DNA of 64,000 nt from positions 186,001 through 250,000 of the forward strand of contig NZ_JPOF01000003.1 of the NCBI RefSeq assembly GCF_000733755.1, given 5' to 3'. This DNA comes from Lachnoclostridium phytofermentans (GTDB taxonomy: Bacteria; Bacillota; Clostridia; Lachnospirales; Lachnospiraceae). This document shows positions 55,357 through 64,000 of the stretch, one piece after another (the stretch's first letter is position 1; every line of letters begins with the position of its first letter). The position numbers were made by a program, and so were the translations under genes. The notes under the pieces were generated by a model. It was not told the DNA's origin. It searched no databases and was given only the letters and a program-made list of their open reading frames with translations.

Positions 55357-56490
55357 ATGAAAAAAAGAGTCATTATGCAAGCAGCAACCTTGTTTATTGC
55401 ACTATTTTTGTGGAATCAGGCTACAGCGGAAGCGAAAACTGAAGAAACAAGTTCATCAAGAATAAATAATGAAAGTACATTGTCCGGTGGCGGTATCGGT
55501 GGTATGTCAATGGCAATTGATAATTACTATGATGCCAGATTATCAGAATCCGGAATCTCAATAAATAATGCTACTACAACAATTCTAGTTGGAGGTGAAC
55601 CACTCGCTCCAAGAGAATTTCCGCCAATTCAATTTCAAGGTATCGCAATTGCTAATGTAAATGACTATGTAAATATTCGTACCAAAGCTAATGCGGATTC
55701 AAGTCTTGCAGGCCGTCTTTCTCGTGGTTCTGCTGCAACTATCCTAGGAGTGGAAGGCGAATGGACAAAAATTGTATCCGGAAAAGTAGAAGGTTATATC
55801 AAGTCTGAGTACTTAGCAACTGGTGAAGATGCGGTAAGATTAGCTCAAAAAACTTATGTGCAATATGCTCAGGTTACTTGTACTACATTAAATGTACGTA
55901 CGGAGCCTTCAGAAAGCAGCCCTCGCCTTGGACAAATTGCCAAAGGTGAGCAACTTGAAATTTTAGAAATCCTTGATGAGTGGGTTAAAGTCGACTATAA
56001 CGAGTCTGATGCTTATGTTAATAAGAGCTATGTAGATTTTGTTTATAATTTCAAGTATGCAAAATCTATTGACGAAATAAAAACAGACATTAACTATATG
56101 GTTTGGCCATTACCATCAGATCATAATATCTATACGTATTATGGATATCGTAAAGCTCCAACTGCTGGTGCTAGTACTTATCACAAGGGTCTTGATATCG
56201 GTGGTGCTTATGGTTCTTCCATTGTATCCGTACTTTCTGGTCGTGTTGTAGGCGCTGGTTATAGTAGTAGTGCTGGCCGTTATGTTGAAGTTGATCATGG
56301 TAAGGGTGTTGTTACGAGATATTTACACTGTTCTAAGTTGTTAGTAAATGTTGGTGACTATGTAGACCAAGGACAAACAATTGCTTTGGTTGGTTCCACT
56401 GGAATTTCAACTGGACCACACTTACACTTTAGTTTATTAATCAATGGTAATAATGTAAATCCTTACCCTTATTTGAAATCTGTTCATTAA
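55357..56490 (+). CDS. Secreted M23 peptidase with two SH3b domains
   Basis: A 377-residue cell wall hydrolase. The signal peptide (MKKRVIMQAATLFIALFLWNQ, split after W, to about residue 26) is followed by a Ser/Gly-rich stretch and two SH3b domains (about 95-155 and 172-230; VNIRTKANADSSLAGRL and LNVRTEPSESSPRLGQI). The C-terminal LytM-type M23 domain has zinc ligands H276 and D280 (HKGLDIG) and H357 in HLHF, with catalytic H355. It cleaves peptide cross-links of peptidoglycan. The start at 55357 follows GGAGG by six bases; 12 upstream codons are rejected. A terminator follows the stop. Confidence 0.93.
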   Translation: MKKRVIMQAATLFIALFLWNQATAEAKTEETSSSRINNESTLSGGGIGGMSMAIDNYYDARLSESGISINNATTTILVGGEPLAPREFPPIQFQGIAIANVNDYVNIRTKANADSSLAGRLSRGSAATILGVEGEWTKIVSGKVEGYIKSEYLATGEDAVRLAQKTYVQYAQVTCTTLNVRTEPSESSPRLGQIAKGEQLEILEILDEWVKVDYNESDAYVNKSYVDFVYNFKYAKSIDEIKTDINYMVWPLPSDHNIYTYYGYRKAPTAGASTYHKGLDIGGAYGSSIVSVLSGRVVGAGYSSSAGRYVEVDHGKGVVTRYLHCSKLLVNVGDYVDQGQTIALVGSTGISTGPHLHFSLLINGNNVNPYPYLKSVH

Positions 56491-56571
56491 TTGAAGTCTA
56501 TGTTTCTCACGGAATTCTTCTTAAGAATAACAGTAGAAAAGCACTGAAATTTATCTATAGTAAGAATCAAG

Positions 56572-56602
56572 GGTGCCTAGCAAAAGCTAGACACCTTTAT
56601 TT
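56572..56602 (+). terminator. Terminator of the M23 peptidase gene
   Basis: GGTGCCTAGC (56572-56581) pairs with GCTAGACACC (56586-56595), followed by TTTATTT. A TTTA microsatellite of about six units continues to about 56619. The following DNA to 56827 has no supportable gene. Confidence 0.85.
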
Positions 56603-56827
56603 ATTTATTTATTTATTTACGTTCTTGATACATATTTATCTACTTTCTCTATATGTAATCTTTTTCGCATTCTTTTGTTTGTCTTTATTCCTTCCTTACC
56701 TAGTATATGAATCTAATATAATTCTAAAGAATTATCGATATCTAAAAAAGCTCTTCTCCATCATTACCATTATGAAGTTAACTCTGATTAGTTATGACAC
56801 TCTTAGAAAATCATACCTACAATTTAA

Positions 56828-58609
56828 TTAGCTAGAATAATTAACAGCTTGTGAATTGAATAATTTATAGTATAAGCTATCTTGTTTCTCCATTAATTTC
56901 GCATGACTATCGTAATCTGATATTACACCACCATCAATAACTAAGATTTTATCACAGAATACACTGCTTGACATTCTATGTGAGATATAGAGTGCTGTCT
57001 TATCGCCAACCAGTTGATTGAAGTTCTCATAGATTTCAGCCTCAGCAAGCGGGTCAAGTGCACTTGTTGGTTCGTCAAGGATAATTAAGGATGCCTCCTT
57101 ATAAAGGGCCCTCGCAATTGCAACCTTTTGACTCTCACCACCGGACATTTCAATCCCGTCTTCGTCATACGCCTTTCCAAATAGAGAATGGATTCCATTT
57201 GGTAATGATTCTACCTTTTCTTTTAGTCCAACCTTTTCTAATAATTCTGATGCCTTCTTTGTATCCTCTTGTGGCTCCTTACATGTAATGTTCTCTTCCA
57301 TCGTAAAGGCAAATAAGCGATAATCCTGAAAAACAGCAGCCATACTCTTCATATAGCTTTTATGGTCATATTCAAAAATATCATGATCATTGATATAGAT
57401 TTTTCCTTCCGTTGGACGATACAATCTACAAAGTAATTTGATTAATGTCGTTTTACCGGCTCCATTTAACCCAACAATTGATATCTTCTCACCTTTTTGA
57501 ATCTCAAAGCTGATATCTTTTAGTACCTGTTTTTCACTACCTGGGTATTGAAAAGTGACATGTTCAAATCGGATAGAATCCACACTACTTTGAAATGGTA
57601 AATCTCCTCCAACTTTTTCTTCCTCCGGTAAATCCATAAACTCCATAAATGGTTGTAAGTATCCTAAGAATTGAGTTATTCTTATTACTTCTTCACCTAA
57701 CGCCATAACAGAGGAGGTGAATTTTATTGCTGCAGTTACATACATTGTGAAGGAACCGATTCCAATCTTTTCACCAAACCAGTTTGTGATTACTCGTACA
57801 CCCACGTAACCATATGCGATAGCAGCTTGTAAGTCATTAATAATCCTTAATAAACCTGCATATTTTCCTTGAGCTGTATAATACTTTGTAAACCATACGT
57901 TTATTTCATCGTTATATTGTCTAACACGTTTGGTTAACATTGGACTCATTCCATATAATCTAATATCCTTTTGCAATTTATCATTGTATGCTAACCCTAC
58001 ATAATAACCATACTTACGATTCACAGGGATAATCTCACTAAAGAAATTTTGCTGATACTTCATAAATTTCTTTTGTGCTACAAAGGTAATTATAATTGTG
58101 ACAAGCAGAAATAGAACTAATGCTAAACTTAAAGAAAAGATTACTGCTAAAAGTCCAATTAACGTTACAATACTATTCAATAGATTGCCAACACTTATAA
58201 TAAGATTCTCCATTGCTGATTGATTATTAGATGCAAAAACTGCTCTTTCTTTTAAATCCAAATAATAAGGATTTTCTAAGTAAGAGTATTCTACTTTCAT
58301 AATCTTTTCTGACATTAGGTGATTCATCTTTTCTCTCATGAAGATTCCTTTTTCATCCATCACCCGTTTCATTGTCATGGTTAACCATGCAAAAAGTAAA
58401 TTCGATAACACGATAATTCCACCAAAAAGCAATAATCGTTTCGACTGCCTTCCACCAAGCAATTCATCAATCAAAAACTTAGGTAAAACTACATTAATTA
58501 ATACCTGCCCACTGGAAGCCAATGTATTAAGGAACAGTAATACGATGTACATAGGCGAGATTTTCCAAGATAGTTTAAAAAACATTTTAAAGCACTTCAC
58601 TGAGTTCAT
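56828..58609 (-). CDS. ABC exporter, membrane-ATPase fusion (half 2 of a pair)
   Basis: A 593-residue half exporter with an N-terminal membrane domain (hydrophobic segments in about 20-310) and a C-terminal ATPase. Walker A is GLNGAGKTT (380-388), signature MSGGES (488-493) and Walker B LIILDEP (508-514), all intact. Its start overlaps the end of the preceding exporter gene by 23 bases and no strong ribosome binding site is seen, so it is probably translated by coupling. With its partner it would form a heterodimer for peptides, lipids or drugs. It is regulated with the ArsR-type gene of the operon. Confidence 0.93.
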   Translation of the reverse strand: MNSVKCFKMFFKLSWKISPMYIVLLFLNTLASSGQVLINVVLPKFLIDELLGGRQSKRLLLFGGIIVLSNLLFAWLTMTMKRVMDEKGIFMREKMNHLMSEKIMKVEYSYLENPYYLDLKERAVFASNNQSAMENLIISVGNLLNSIVTLIGLLAVIFSLSLALVLFLLVTIIITFVAQKKFMKYQQNFFSEIIPVNRKYGYYVGLAYNDKLQKDIRLYGMSPMLTKRVRQYNDEINVWFTKYYTAQGKYAGLLRIINDLQAAIAYGYVGVRVITNWFGEKIGIGSFTMYVTAAIKFTSSVMALGEEVIRITQFLGYLQPFMEFMDLPEEEKVGGDLPFQSSVDSIRFEHVTFQYPGSEKQVLKDISFEIQKGEKISIVGLNGAGKTTLIKLLCRLYRPTEGKIYINDHDIFEYDHKSYMKSMAAVFQDYRLFAFTMEENITCKEPQEDTKKASELLEKVGLKEKVESLPNGIHSLFGKAYDEDGIEMSGGESQKVAIARALYKEASLIILDEPTSALDPLAEAEIYENFNQLVGDKTALYISHRMSSSVFCDKILVIDGGVISDYDSHAKLMEKQDSLYYKLFNSQAVNYSS

Positions 58610-60437
58610 CGTTCATAGCCGAGAAGTCTTCCTCTCGACGTTCCCTCCCTTCTGTATAGTACTTTCCTTGCACAGAAAACATTTGACTATAGGATCCGCC
58701 TAATTTCATCAACTCCTCATGATTACCGTATTCCTTTAAACCATCTTTGTCAAAAAGAGCGATTTTGTCACAGAATTTTGTGCTGGCAAGACGATGTGAT
58801 ATATAAACGGCTGTTTTACCTTTGACTAATTCACTAAAGTTCTCATAGATTTCAGCTTCGGCAAGGGCATCGAGCGCAGCGGTTGGCTCATCCATAATTA
58901 CCATAGAGCTGTCTTTATAAAGAGCTCTCGCAATGGCAAGTTTTTGGCTTTGACCACCTGAAAACTCCGTTCCATCAGCCTCAATTATCTTTAACATCAT
59001 CTGTTCTCTACCTTTTGGTAATTCATTGATTTTCTCTGTCAAACCTACTCGGTCAAGAGATTTGATAACACGAGTTTCATCTATCTCTTCGGAGGTACAT
59101 GCTACATTTTCATTCACTGTAAATGCAAGTACATTAATATCTTGAAAAACAACAGCAAACATATTATATAATTCTTTTTTGTCAAATTGCTTGATTGGAA
59201 TCTGATTAATTCGTATCTCTCCCTCAGTAACATCAAACAAGCCAATCATTAATTTCACTATGGTACTTTTTCCTGCTCCATTAATACCAACAATCGCTAG
59301 TCGTTCTCCTTTGTTAATCTTAAAGTTTAGGTCTTTAATTATGTATCGATCCGTATTCGGATACTTAAAGCTTACATTATCAAACTCGATTTCTAATGTA
59401 TCATCCTTAATTGACTTGTGTTTACCACCTTTTGCACCTAAGTCACGGTCTAAAAAATTATAGAAATCGTAGACATAATGTGTTTCATTGATTACATAAC
59501 TTATCTGCTCTGAGAAATTCTTTAGCATTGCAGATAAACTCACCACTGCCGCTAGGTACATTGAAAAATCAGCAATTGACATTCCATCCACTACTTTTTT
59601 AATTAAAATACCATAGGTCAGAGCGTCACTGAGTAGTAATGTAAATAATCCTAAGAAACCTAAAGCATACTCTCTGTTAAATATTTGCTTTTTGACAGCG
59701 ATATAGCCATTGATTTCCTTATCATAATTGGATAAGATTCTGCCAGCTAAACCATAGAGCCTAATATCCTTTCCATAGGAAAAATCATGAGTCGTCTGGT
59801 AGTAATATCGTTTTTTTCGGTCAGCCTTTGCTAGTTGTTCCTTTCGCTTATATTCCTGTTTATGCACCTTCCTACTAATGTAAATCGTTACAAGAAGGTT
59901 TACTAGAAGGCCTAGTAAAATCAGTGGATTTATCATACCGATTAAAACTATAAGTACAATAATCGATATCATTACAGCCGGTATATCAAATAGTTTATGA
60001 TAAACCCCCTCTACACCATTACTATTCGAACTTGTTGCTTCCATTGCTCGGTCATTTTTATCAAAGAACGTTGAGTCTTCCATGAATTGATAATCTGCAC
60101 TTACTATCTTATCGAAAATTTCACCGATATAATCAATACGAAGCCTAGTAATTCTTGGATAAGCACAGTTAGATGTATAACTTTTAATAAATCCCACCAT
60201 GGAAGCAAGGAGCAGATAGCCTACAATGATGATGATGACCGTCTTAACATCTGCTAAATCTCCTAAAACAAGCTCCCCTATTAATAATTTTGGCAATACT
60301 ATTCCAAAAAACGGATAGATTGCTGCTGCAATTGTGTAAACAAATAACCATGCAAAAAGTGCCTTATTTTGTCGTTTCACATTTGCAAGCATCTTTCCAA
60401 TTGTTTTAAAAATTGGATACTTTGACTCAGATTCCAT
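58587..60437 (-). CDS. ABC exporter, membrane-ATPase fusion (half 1 of a pair)
   Basis: A 616-residue half exporter. Six hydrophobic segments lie within about 30-315, followed by an ATPase with Walker A GINGAGKST (384-392), signature FSGGQS (492-497) and Walker B MVIMDEP (512-518). Both nucleotide sites of the pair look catalytically complete. GGGAGG precedes the ATG. It follows the ArsR-type regulator gene by 12 bases. The substrate is not known. Confidence 0.93.
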   Translation of the reverse strand: MESESKYPIFKTIGKMLANVKRQNKALFAWLFVYTIAAAIYPFFGIVLPKLLIGELVLGDLADVKTVIIIIVGYLLLASMVGFIKSYTSNCAYPRITRLRIDYIGEIFDKIVSADYQFMEDSTFFDKNDRAMEATSSNSNGVEGVYHKLFDIPAVMISIIVLIVLIGMINPLILLGLLVNLLVTIYISRKVHKQEYKRKEQLAKADRKKRYYYQTTHDFSYGKDIRLYGLAGRILSNYDKEINGYIAVKKQIFNREYALGFLGLFTLLLSDALTYGILIKKVVDGMSIADFSMYLAAVVSLSAMLKNFSEQISYVINETHYVYDFYNFLDRDLGAKGGKHKSIKDDTLEIEFDNVSFKYPNTDRYIIKDLNFKINKGERLAIVGINGAGKSTIVKLMIGLFDVTEGEIRINQIPIKQFDKKELYNMFAVVFQDINVLAFTVNENVACTSEEIDETRVIKSLDRVGLTEKINELPKGREQMMLKIIEADGTEFSGGQSQKLAIARALYKDSSMVIMDEPTAALDALAEAEIYENFSELVKGKTAVYISHRLASTKFCDKIALFDKDGLKEYGNHEELMKLGGSYSQMFSVQGKYYTEGRERREEDFSAMNDELSEVL

Positions 60438-60449
60438 TAGATCCTCCCC

Positions 60450-61523
60450 TTAATAATATTTATTTGTAAGATTTAAGATAGATTTACTTAAACCCTCCAA
60501 TTTCTCTTGATTTAGCTCATAATATACTTTCTTAGACTTTGATGCATCCACTGTTAATAAGACATATCCCTCCGATAACAGTATATTAATATGGTGAGAA
60601 ACAGTGGCAGGCGTTAGCTTTAGATTTTCTGCCATTTCCTGAATGTACATTCGTTTCATAGATAACATGTGAAGCATTTTTAATCTTGTTGTATCACTAA
60701 TTGCTTTTAGATCTGCAACAAGCTGTGCATCATTAAATCTATTCTGATTACTCCTTTTTACTAGCTCGACCAAATAAATACCCACATGAAAATAATAAGT
60801 ATCATCAACATATTCCATACCAAGTGCATTATATTGGCTGATACTAGGAATTAAAATAAATTTTTTACCACTCTCTATATGAATAAGGATAGATTCTTTT
60901 AATACTTCATCTAAATAATCCGGCTCCCTCATACGGACTAATTCTGCCTCAACGATATGCTTAACAATAGGATAGGATTTCTGTCCTAAGTCTTCTGCTA
61001 TACGCTTTAATTTCATTAATTGATTCTTAATCACTTTACGGTCCATATACAAATTAATCAATCGCATTTTATATGTATCATCAAGGCTTTGACTATCTAA
61101 AAATAGAATTAATTCAGTAACATCTTTGACATATACTTTCTCATCCGATATTGTCTCTGAATACTGATCCTTATTTAGCATGTTAACAAATGCCAAATCT
61201 TCCACGGTGAATTCCCCAATGCCCTCATCTATTCTTAGCAGATTACGATAGTATAACAACAAAATAGAACCTTCCTCTATTTCTGTATCCGTCAATTTTA
61301 GTAAGGCTTTAAGCTTTGGAAATTCTTCTATTACAACACTAAACTGTTCTTTCACTTGATTACAAAAATCTTGAATAGGTTGAATATATTCTAGCATCTC
61401 TTCCTGGGTCATTCCAAACTTCTCATAGTTACTCAATATCTCAAATTTATTTTCTTTTGCAGTATAGCAATTGATTGCTTCTTCAAGATAGTCTGGTTTG
61501 GTAATTATGTCTTTTTCCAACAT
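60450..61523 (-). CDS. ArsR-type transcriptional regulator with long N-terminal domain
   Basis: A 357-residue regulator. The C-terminal 95 residues are an ArsR winged helix-turn-helix (DAISDTTRLKMLHML, YIQEMAENLKLTPATVSHHINILLSEGYV split in two). The N-terminal 250 residues are mostly helical and of unknown kind, perhaps a ligand-sensing domain. It is encoded first in an operon with two ABC half exporters, so it most likely represses that operon until the exported compound is present. A palindrome at 61684-61705 is its candidate operator. GGAG precedes the ATG. Confidence 0.88.
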   Translation of the reverse strand: MLEKDIITKPDYLEEAINCYTAKENKFEILSNYEKFGMTQEEMLEYIQPIQDFCNQVKEQFSVVIEEFPKLKALLKLTDTEIEEGSILLLYYRNLLRIDEGIGEFTVEDLAFVNMLNKDQYSETISDEKVYVKDVTELILFLDSQSLDDTYKMRLINLYMDRKVIKNQLMKLKRIAEDLGQKSYPIVKHIVEAELVRMREPDYLDEVLKESILIHIESGKKFILIPSISQYNALGMEYVDDTYYFHVGIYLVELVKRSNQNRFNDAQLVADLKAISDTTRLKMLHMLSMKRMYIQEMAENLKLTPATVSHHINILLSEGYVLLTVDASKSKKVYYELNQEKLEGLSKSILNLTNKYY

Positions 61524-61652
61524 AGATAATATTCTCCTTCTATACTCAATAATACCTCAAACAGTAATCTCCTTACATTAATATTACTTTTATACCATAT
61601 ATTGTCATTTCATTTCAAGTATTATAAACAATTTTCTCCTAATATATTTCAC

Positions 61653-61705
61653 ATTATACAAACAAATTCTCTTCTTGTCAATTATATTAGATGCTTATCT
61701 AATAT
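61653..61705 (-). promoter_or_regulatory. Promoter and palindromic operator of the ArsR-ABC operon
   Basis: On the minus strand TTGACA (61676-61681) and TATAAT (61653-61658) are 17 bp apart. The dyad with arms ATATTAGAT and ATCTAATAT (61684-61705) ends three bases upstream of the -35 box. The core TTAGAT-N4-ATCTAA is shared with 1841-1860. The leader to the ATG at 61523 is about 125 bases. Nothing else was recognised in 61706-61917. Confidence 0.78.
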
Positions 61706-61917
61706 GTATTATATAAATCTATTATATGATGCATAGACTATTTAGAAACTTAATATAATTATCAATACTGATATTGAACTTATAAAATGTATCCCTAATA
61801 ATACAGGTCAAATTATTAAAAGTAGAGTTTACACAAACTTTTTAACACAATCATTAACCCTAGGTTAATTTCTAAATCAAGAATCTAAGATAATAATAGG
61901 ATAGAAAGAATGATATA

Positions 61918-61962
61918 AGTATGAGAGTGAAAACCTAAAAGAAAGATTTTCACTCTCATACT
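61918..61962 (-). terminator. Long hairpin downstream of the polysaccharide deacetylase gene
   Basis: AGTATGAGAGTGAAAA (61918-61933) pairs perfectly with TTTTCACTCTCATACT (61947-61962), 32 bases past the stop codon. The T-run on the minus strand is short, so it may be a moderate terminator. Confidence 0.7.
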
Positions 61963-61994
61963 TTCGATTCTGTATATTAAAATTCTAGTGATTA

Positions 61995-63392
61995 TTATTT
62001 GCTATATTTTGATGAGAAATATTCTTTTCCTGCATTTAGTCCTGTACCCCGGTATTCAAACAACTCCGAAATTGTAACCAACTGATAACCTTCTTTTGTT
62101 AGTTTTTGAATCACTTTTTCTGCTGCCGTTGCAGTAGTTGGGTAAACATCATGCATCAGTATAATAGCTCCATCTTTTGCACCTTTCATTGCTTCTTTAA
62201 CTATCATATCAACATTTCTTGATTTCCAGTCTTCTGTATCTACTGACCATTCTATCATCGGATAATGAATTGCTGATCTTACGGTTTGATTCACAGCACC
62301 ATAAGTCGGACGTACTAGTTTGGGCGTATATCCAGTACAACGTATAATAGCCTCTTGTGTTTTTGCTATTTCTCGTTTGATTTTCTCTACTGTAGATGTG
62401 GTTAATAAAGGGTGAGAATAAGAATGATTTCCTATTTCGCTACCTTCTTTAATCATACGATTTAATACTTTACTATGATTGTCAACCCGTTGTCCAAGGA
62501 CAAAGAAGGTTGCTTTTCCTCCGTATTTCTTAAGAGCATCTAAAATTCTCACCGTATAAATATCATGTGGTCCGTCATCAAAGGTCAATGCAATCATTGG
62601 TTTATCTGGATCGATTTTACGACCTAATAATAGCTTCCCTTGCTCATCCAAGCATAAGTTCTTTGATATTGCGGTAATTGCTATCGACGTTGTAGGTGAT
62701 AAGGACAACCCACTTAATAAATCATACTTAGGAAAGTATACGGTGATTTTATCTTGCGTTAAAGTAAATTGTAATCCATTTTGAACTGCATTCATGACCA
62801 AGTTTTGTATCATATCTTCATCTAAATATTTGCCGTAGATTTCCTTTGTTTTTAATTGGTGTATCACTTGATCATAAAAGTCTTGTTGGAAAGAGGTAGC
62901 AATAATATCCTCTAATCTAAGGTTTTTCCCTTCTTCTACTTGAAAACATAAAGTTTGAACAAAATCTCTTTTTTTCTCTTCCCATGGCATACCTTCTAAA
63001 ATACGAAATTTGATACTGTAGATATTCGGATAGGAAGCATAGGTCTCATATTGAACCGCTAGTCTTGGGGTATAATCGAAGGCTATCTCGCCTTGCTCTT
63101 GTTTTAGCATCACCTCATTCTTAAAATCCGTTACAATGGAATTTACATATTCCATAATTTTTTGATCCACTACCTCATCCCCTATTTTAGGATAATAGAC
63201 AGATATTTTGGTAATCCCATTAAATTCCTTGATCACTTGGGTATTTCCTATCTCCTGGTAAATAGAATCAGGTGAAATAACCTCATCATGATTTTTCCTA
63301 TTATCTTTAGAACAAGAAATCATCGCAATAGATAGAAAAAAAAGAAGTAGCAATTGAAAATACTTCATTGTCCTACCATTTTGTTTATTCAT
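61995..63392 (-). CDS. Lipoprotein polysaccharide deacetylase (PdaC-like)
   Basis: A 465-residue lipoprotein. The signal peptide ends in the lipobox ISC with C27. The middle (about 40-240) resembles the DUF4163/DUF3298 region of B. subtilis PdaC. The C-terminal NodB domain has TFDDGPHD (D272, D273), the metal histidines H323 and H327 in GNHSYSHPLL, RPTYGAVN, WSVDTEDW and ILMHDVYPTT. It removes acetyl groups from peptidoglycan or another cell-surface polymer. AAAGGGAAC precedes the ATG. The gene stands alone. Confidence 0.92.
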   Translation of the reverse strand: MNKQNGRTMKYFQLLLLFFLSIAMISCSKDNRKNHDEVISPDSIYQEIGNTQVIKEFNGITKISVYYPKIGDEVVDQKIMEYVNSIVTDFKNEVMLKQEQGEIAFDYTPRLAVQYETYASYPNIYSIKFRILEGMPWEEKKRDFVQTLCFQVEEGKNLRLEDIIATSFQQDFYDQVIHQLKTKEIYGKYLDEDMIQNLVMNAVQNGLQFTLTQDKITVYFPKYDLLSGLSLSPTTSIAITAISKNLCLDEQGKLLLGRKIDPDKPMIALTFDDGPHDIYTVRILDALKKYGGKATFFVLGQRVDNHSKVLNRMIKEGSEIGNHSYSHPLLTTSTVEKIKREIAKTQEAIIRCTGYTPKLVRPTYGAVNQTVRSAIHYPMIEWSVDTEDWKSRNVDMIVKEAMKGAKDGAIILMHDVYPTTATAAEKVIQKLTKEGYQLVTISELFEYRGTGLNAGKEYFSSKYSK

Positions 63393-63677
63393 ATCAGTTC
63401 CCTTTCTGCCCTTTCATTGGACTGTGCTATCAGGGATAAGAAAGTGGCATCGCCGATAGGCTTCATTCTATATTTTTAATTCGAGATTTCCAAACTTTCT
63501 CTCTGATGAACCTTATGAATCTATGAAATACTATTAATAATTTAACTAATCATATTATTTGCAAATTTAAAAAAATTATTGTTTGAAAATATATTTCCAT
63601 AGGATTATCTGCCTTTTCATAATTCAATTGCTTTCCCTAGTCACAAATGAAAAATTTGATGCAGGAAATTTTGGTAT

Positions 63678-63716
63678 AAAAAAAAGGAATCACCTACTAT
63701 ATCAAATAGATGATCC
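63678..63716 (-). terminator. Terminator of the V-type ATPase subunit D gene
   Basis: On the minus strand GGATCATCTA pairs with TAGGTGATTCC, followed by at least eight T residues. It begins 12 bases after the stop codon. Positions 63393-63677 show no gene. Confidence 0.88.
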
Positions 63717-63728
63717 CCAATTTAGCCG

Positions 63729-64000
63729 TTATTCTTTTCTTTTTCTCTCTTCAAGTGCATCTTTCAGTACAAGTTCTTTCACTTTCATTAATCTTATTTG
63801 CGTGCTCCTCTCATTTTCATCTAGTTTCATCATTATGTACTTTATTTTTTCCATCATATCCGGTATTAAAACATGCTCTAATGCATTGACCCGACGTCTT
63901 GTTTTTTCAATTTCCGCTGCCATCAACTGACAACCTTTCTCACATTCCGCAAGTCGTAGCATCTTAGGTAATACCACGGATAGTGAATGTACAGCATCAT
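63729..64000 (-). CDS. V-type ATP synthase subunit D (partial, 5' end outside window)
   Basis: The frame is open from the window edge to a stop at 63729, about 90 codons. Visible residues include [36 protein letters not shown] and a helical C-terminus rich in Lys and Glu, which match the C-terminal part of subunit D, the central stalk of V/A-type ATPases. These enzymes pump H+ or Na+ and are common in clostridia. Its terminator shows that D is the last gene of its operon. The N-terminal part lies beyond the window. Confidence 0.93.
   Translation of the reverse strand, partial: DAVHSLSVVLPKMLRLAECEKGCQLMAAEIEKTRRRVNALEHVLIPDMMEKIKYIMMKLDENERSTQIRLMKVKELVLKDALEERKRKE

Noticed and set aside
56625-56831. 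Plus-strand frame of 68 codons after the M23 gene
   Set aside because: It lies in very AT-rich DNA beyond a terminator, with no ribosome binding site; its composition fits chance translation of T-rich DNA.

Overview
The window is an AT-rich, gene-dense stretch of a low-GC Gram-positive chromosome. Gene content (xylan- and galactoside-active enzymes without signal peptides, class III anaerobic ribonucleotide reductase, a V-type ATPase subunit, a minimal SUF-like iron-sulfur system, a split purine pathway, strong AGGAGG ribosome binding sites) points to an anaerobic, plant-polysaccharide-fermenting Lachnospiraceae member. The closest match I can suggest from memory is the Clostridium (Lachnoclostridium) phytofermentans group; this is inference and no search was run. 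I see no rRNA, tRNA, CRISPR array, insertion sequence or prophage. Most genes lie on the minus strand.

Layout. 1-1.8 kb: ABC-2 type exporter (partial permease plus ATPase) under a promoter with a palindromic operator. 2.1-6.6 kb: divergent GH3 and GH43 glycosidases (xylan oligosaccharide use). 6.9-9.4 kb: esterase-SufC-SufB operon. 9.9-13.3 kb: CNNM/CorC-type protein convergent with mgtE; mgtE sits behind an M-box magnesium riboswitch and a 54-codon small ORF. 13.4-15.3 kb: DUF134 regulator and an Mrp-NifX fusion. 15.3-18.9 kb: MATE exporter and ilvN-ilvC. 19.3-22.9 kb: divergent FMN-binding repeat protein and ApbE flavin transferase. 23.4-30.7 kb: purA, dut, M18 aminopeptidase, aldehyde dehydrogenase with LysR regulator, and small proteins. 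30.8-34.7 kb: purC-purF-purB. 34.9-39.5 kb: nrdD, nrdG and two uncharacterised genes. 39.8-45.8 kb: polyamine cluster. 46.6-51.2 kb: AraC regulator, GH36 alpha-galactosidase, CBS protein, membrane protein. 51.7-53.8 kb: aldo/keto reductase, ECF S component and DUF1893. 54-56.5 kb: intracellular-type subtilase and secreted M23 peptidase. 56.8-61.7 kb: ArsR-type regulator and heterodimeric ABC exporter. 62-64 kb: lipoprotein polysaccharide deacetylase and the 3' part of a V-type ATPase subunit D gene.

The most interesting points are: (1) an FMN_bind protein interrupted or extended by four FMN_bind-like repeats, encoded next to an ApbE flavinyl transferase; (2) a chain of about six hairpins, including a duplicated two-hairpin module, between the M18 aminopeptidase and dut genes; (3) a polyamine cluster holding both a SpeE aminopropyltransferase and the carboxyspermidine-type dehydrogenase/decarboxylase pair; (4) almost identical TTAGAT-N4-ATCTAA operators at two ABC exporter operons 60 kb apart; (5) a three-copy 35-40 bp intergenic hairpin element with a CGC-GAA-GCG tip; and (6) a small ORF between the M-box terminator and mgtE.

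Start codons were re-chosen wherever a Shine-Dalgarno sequence clearly favoured an internal start. All assignments rest on reading motifs by eye.
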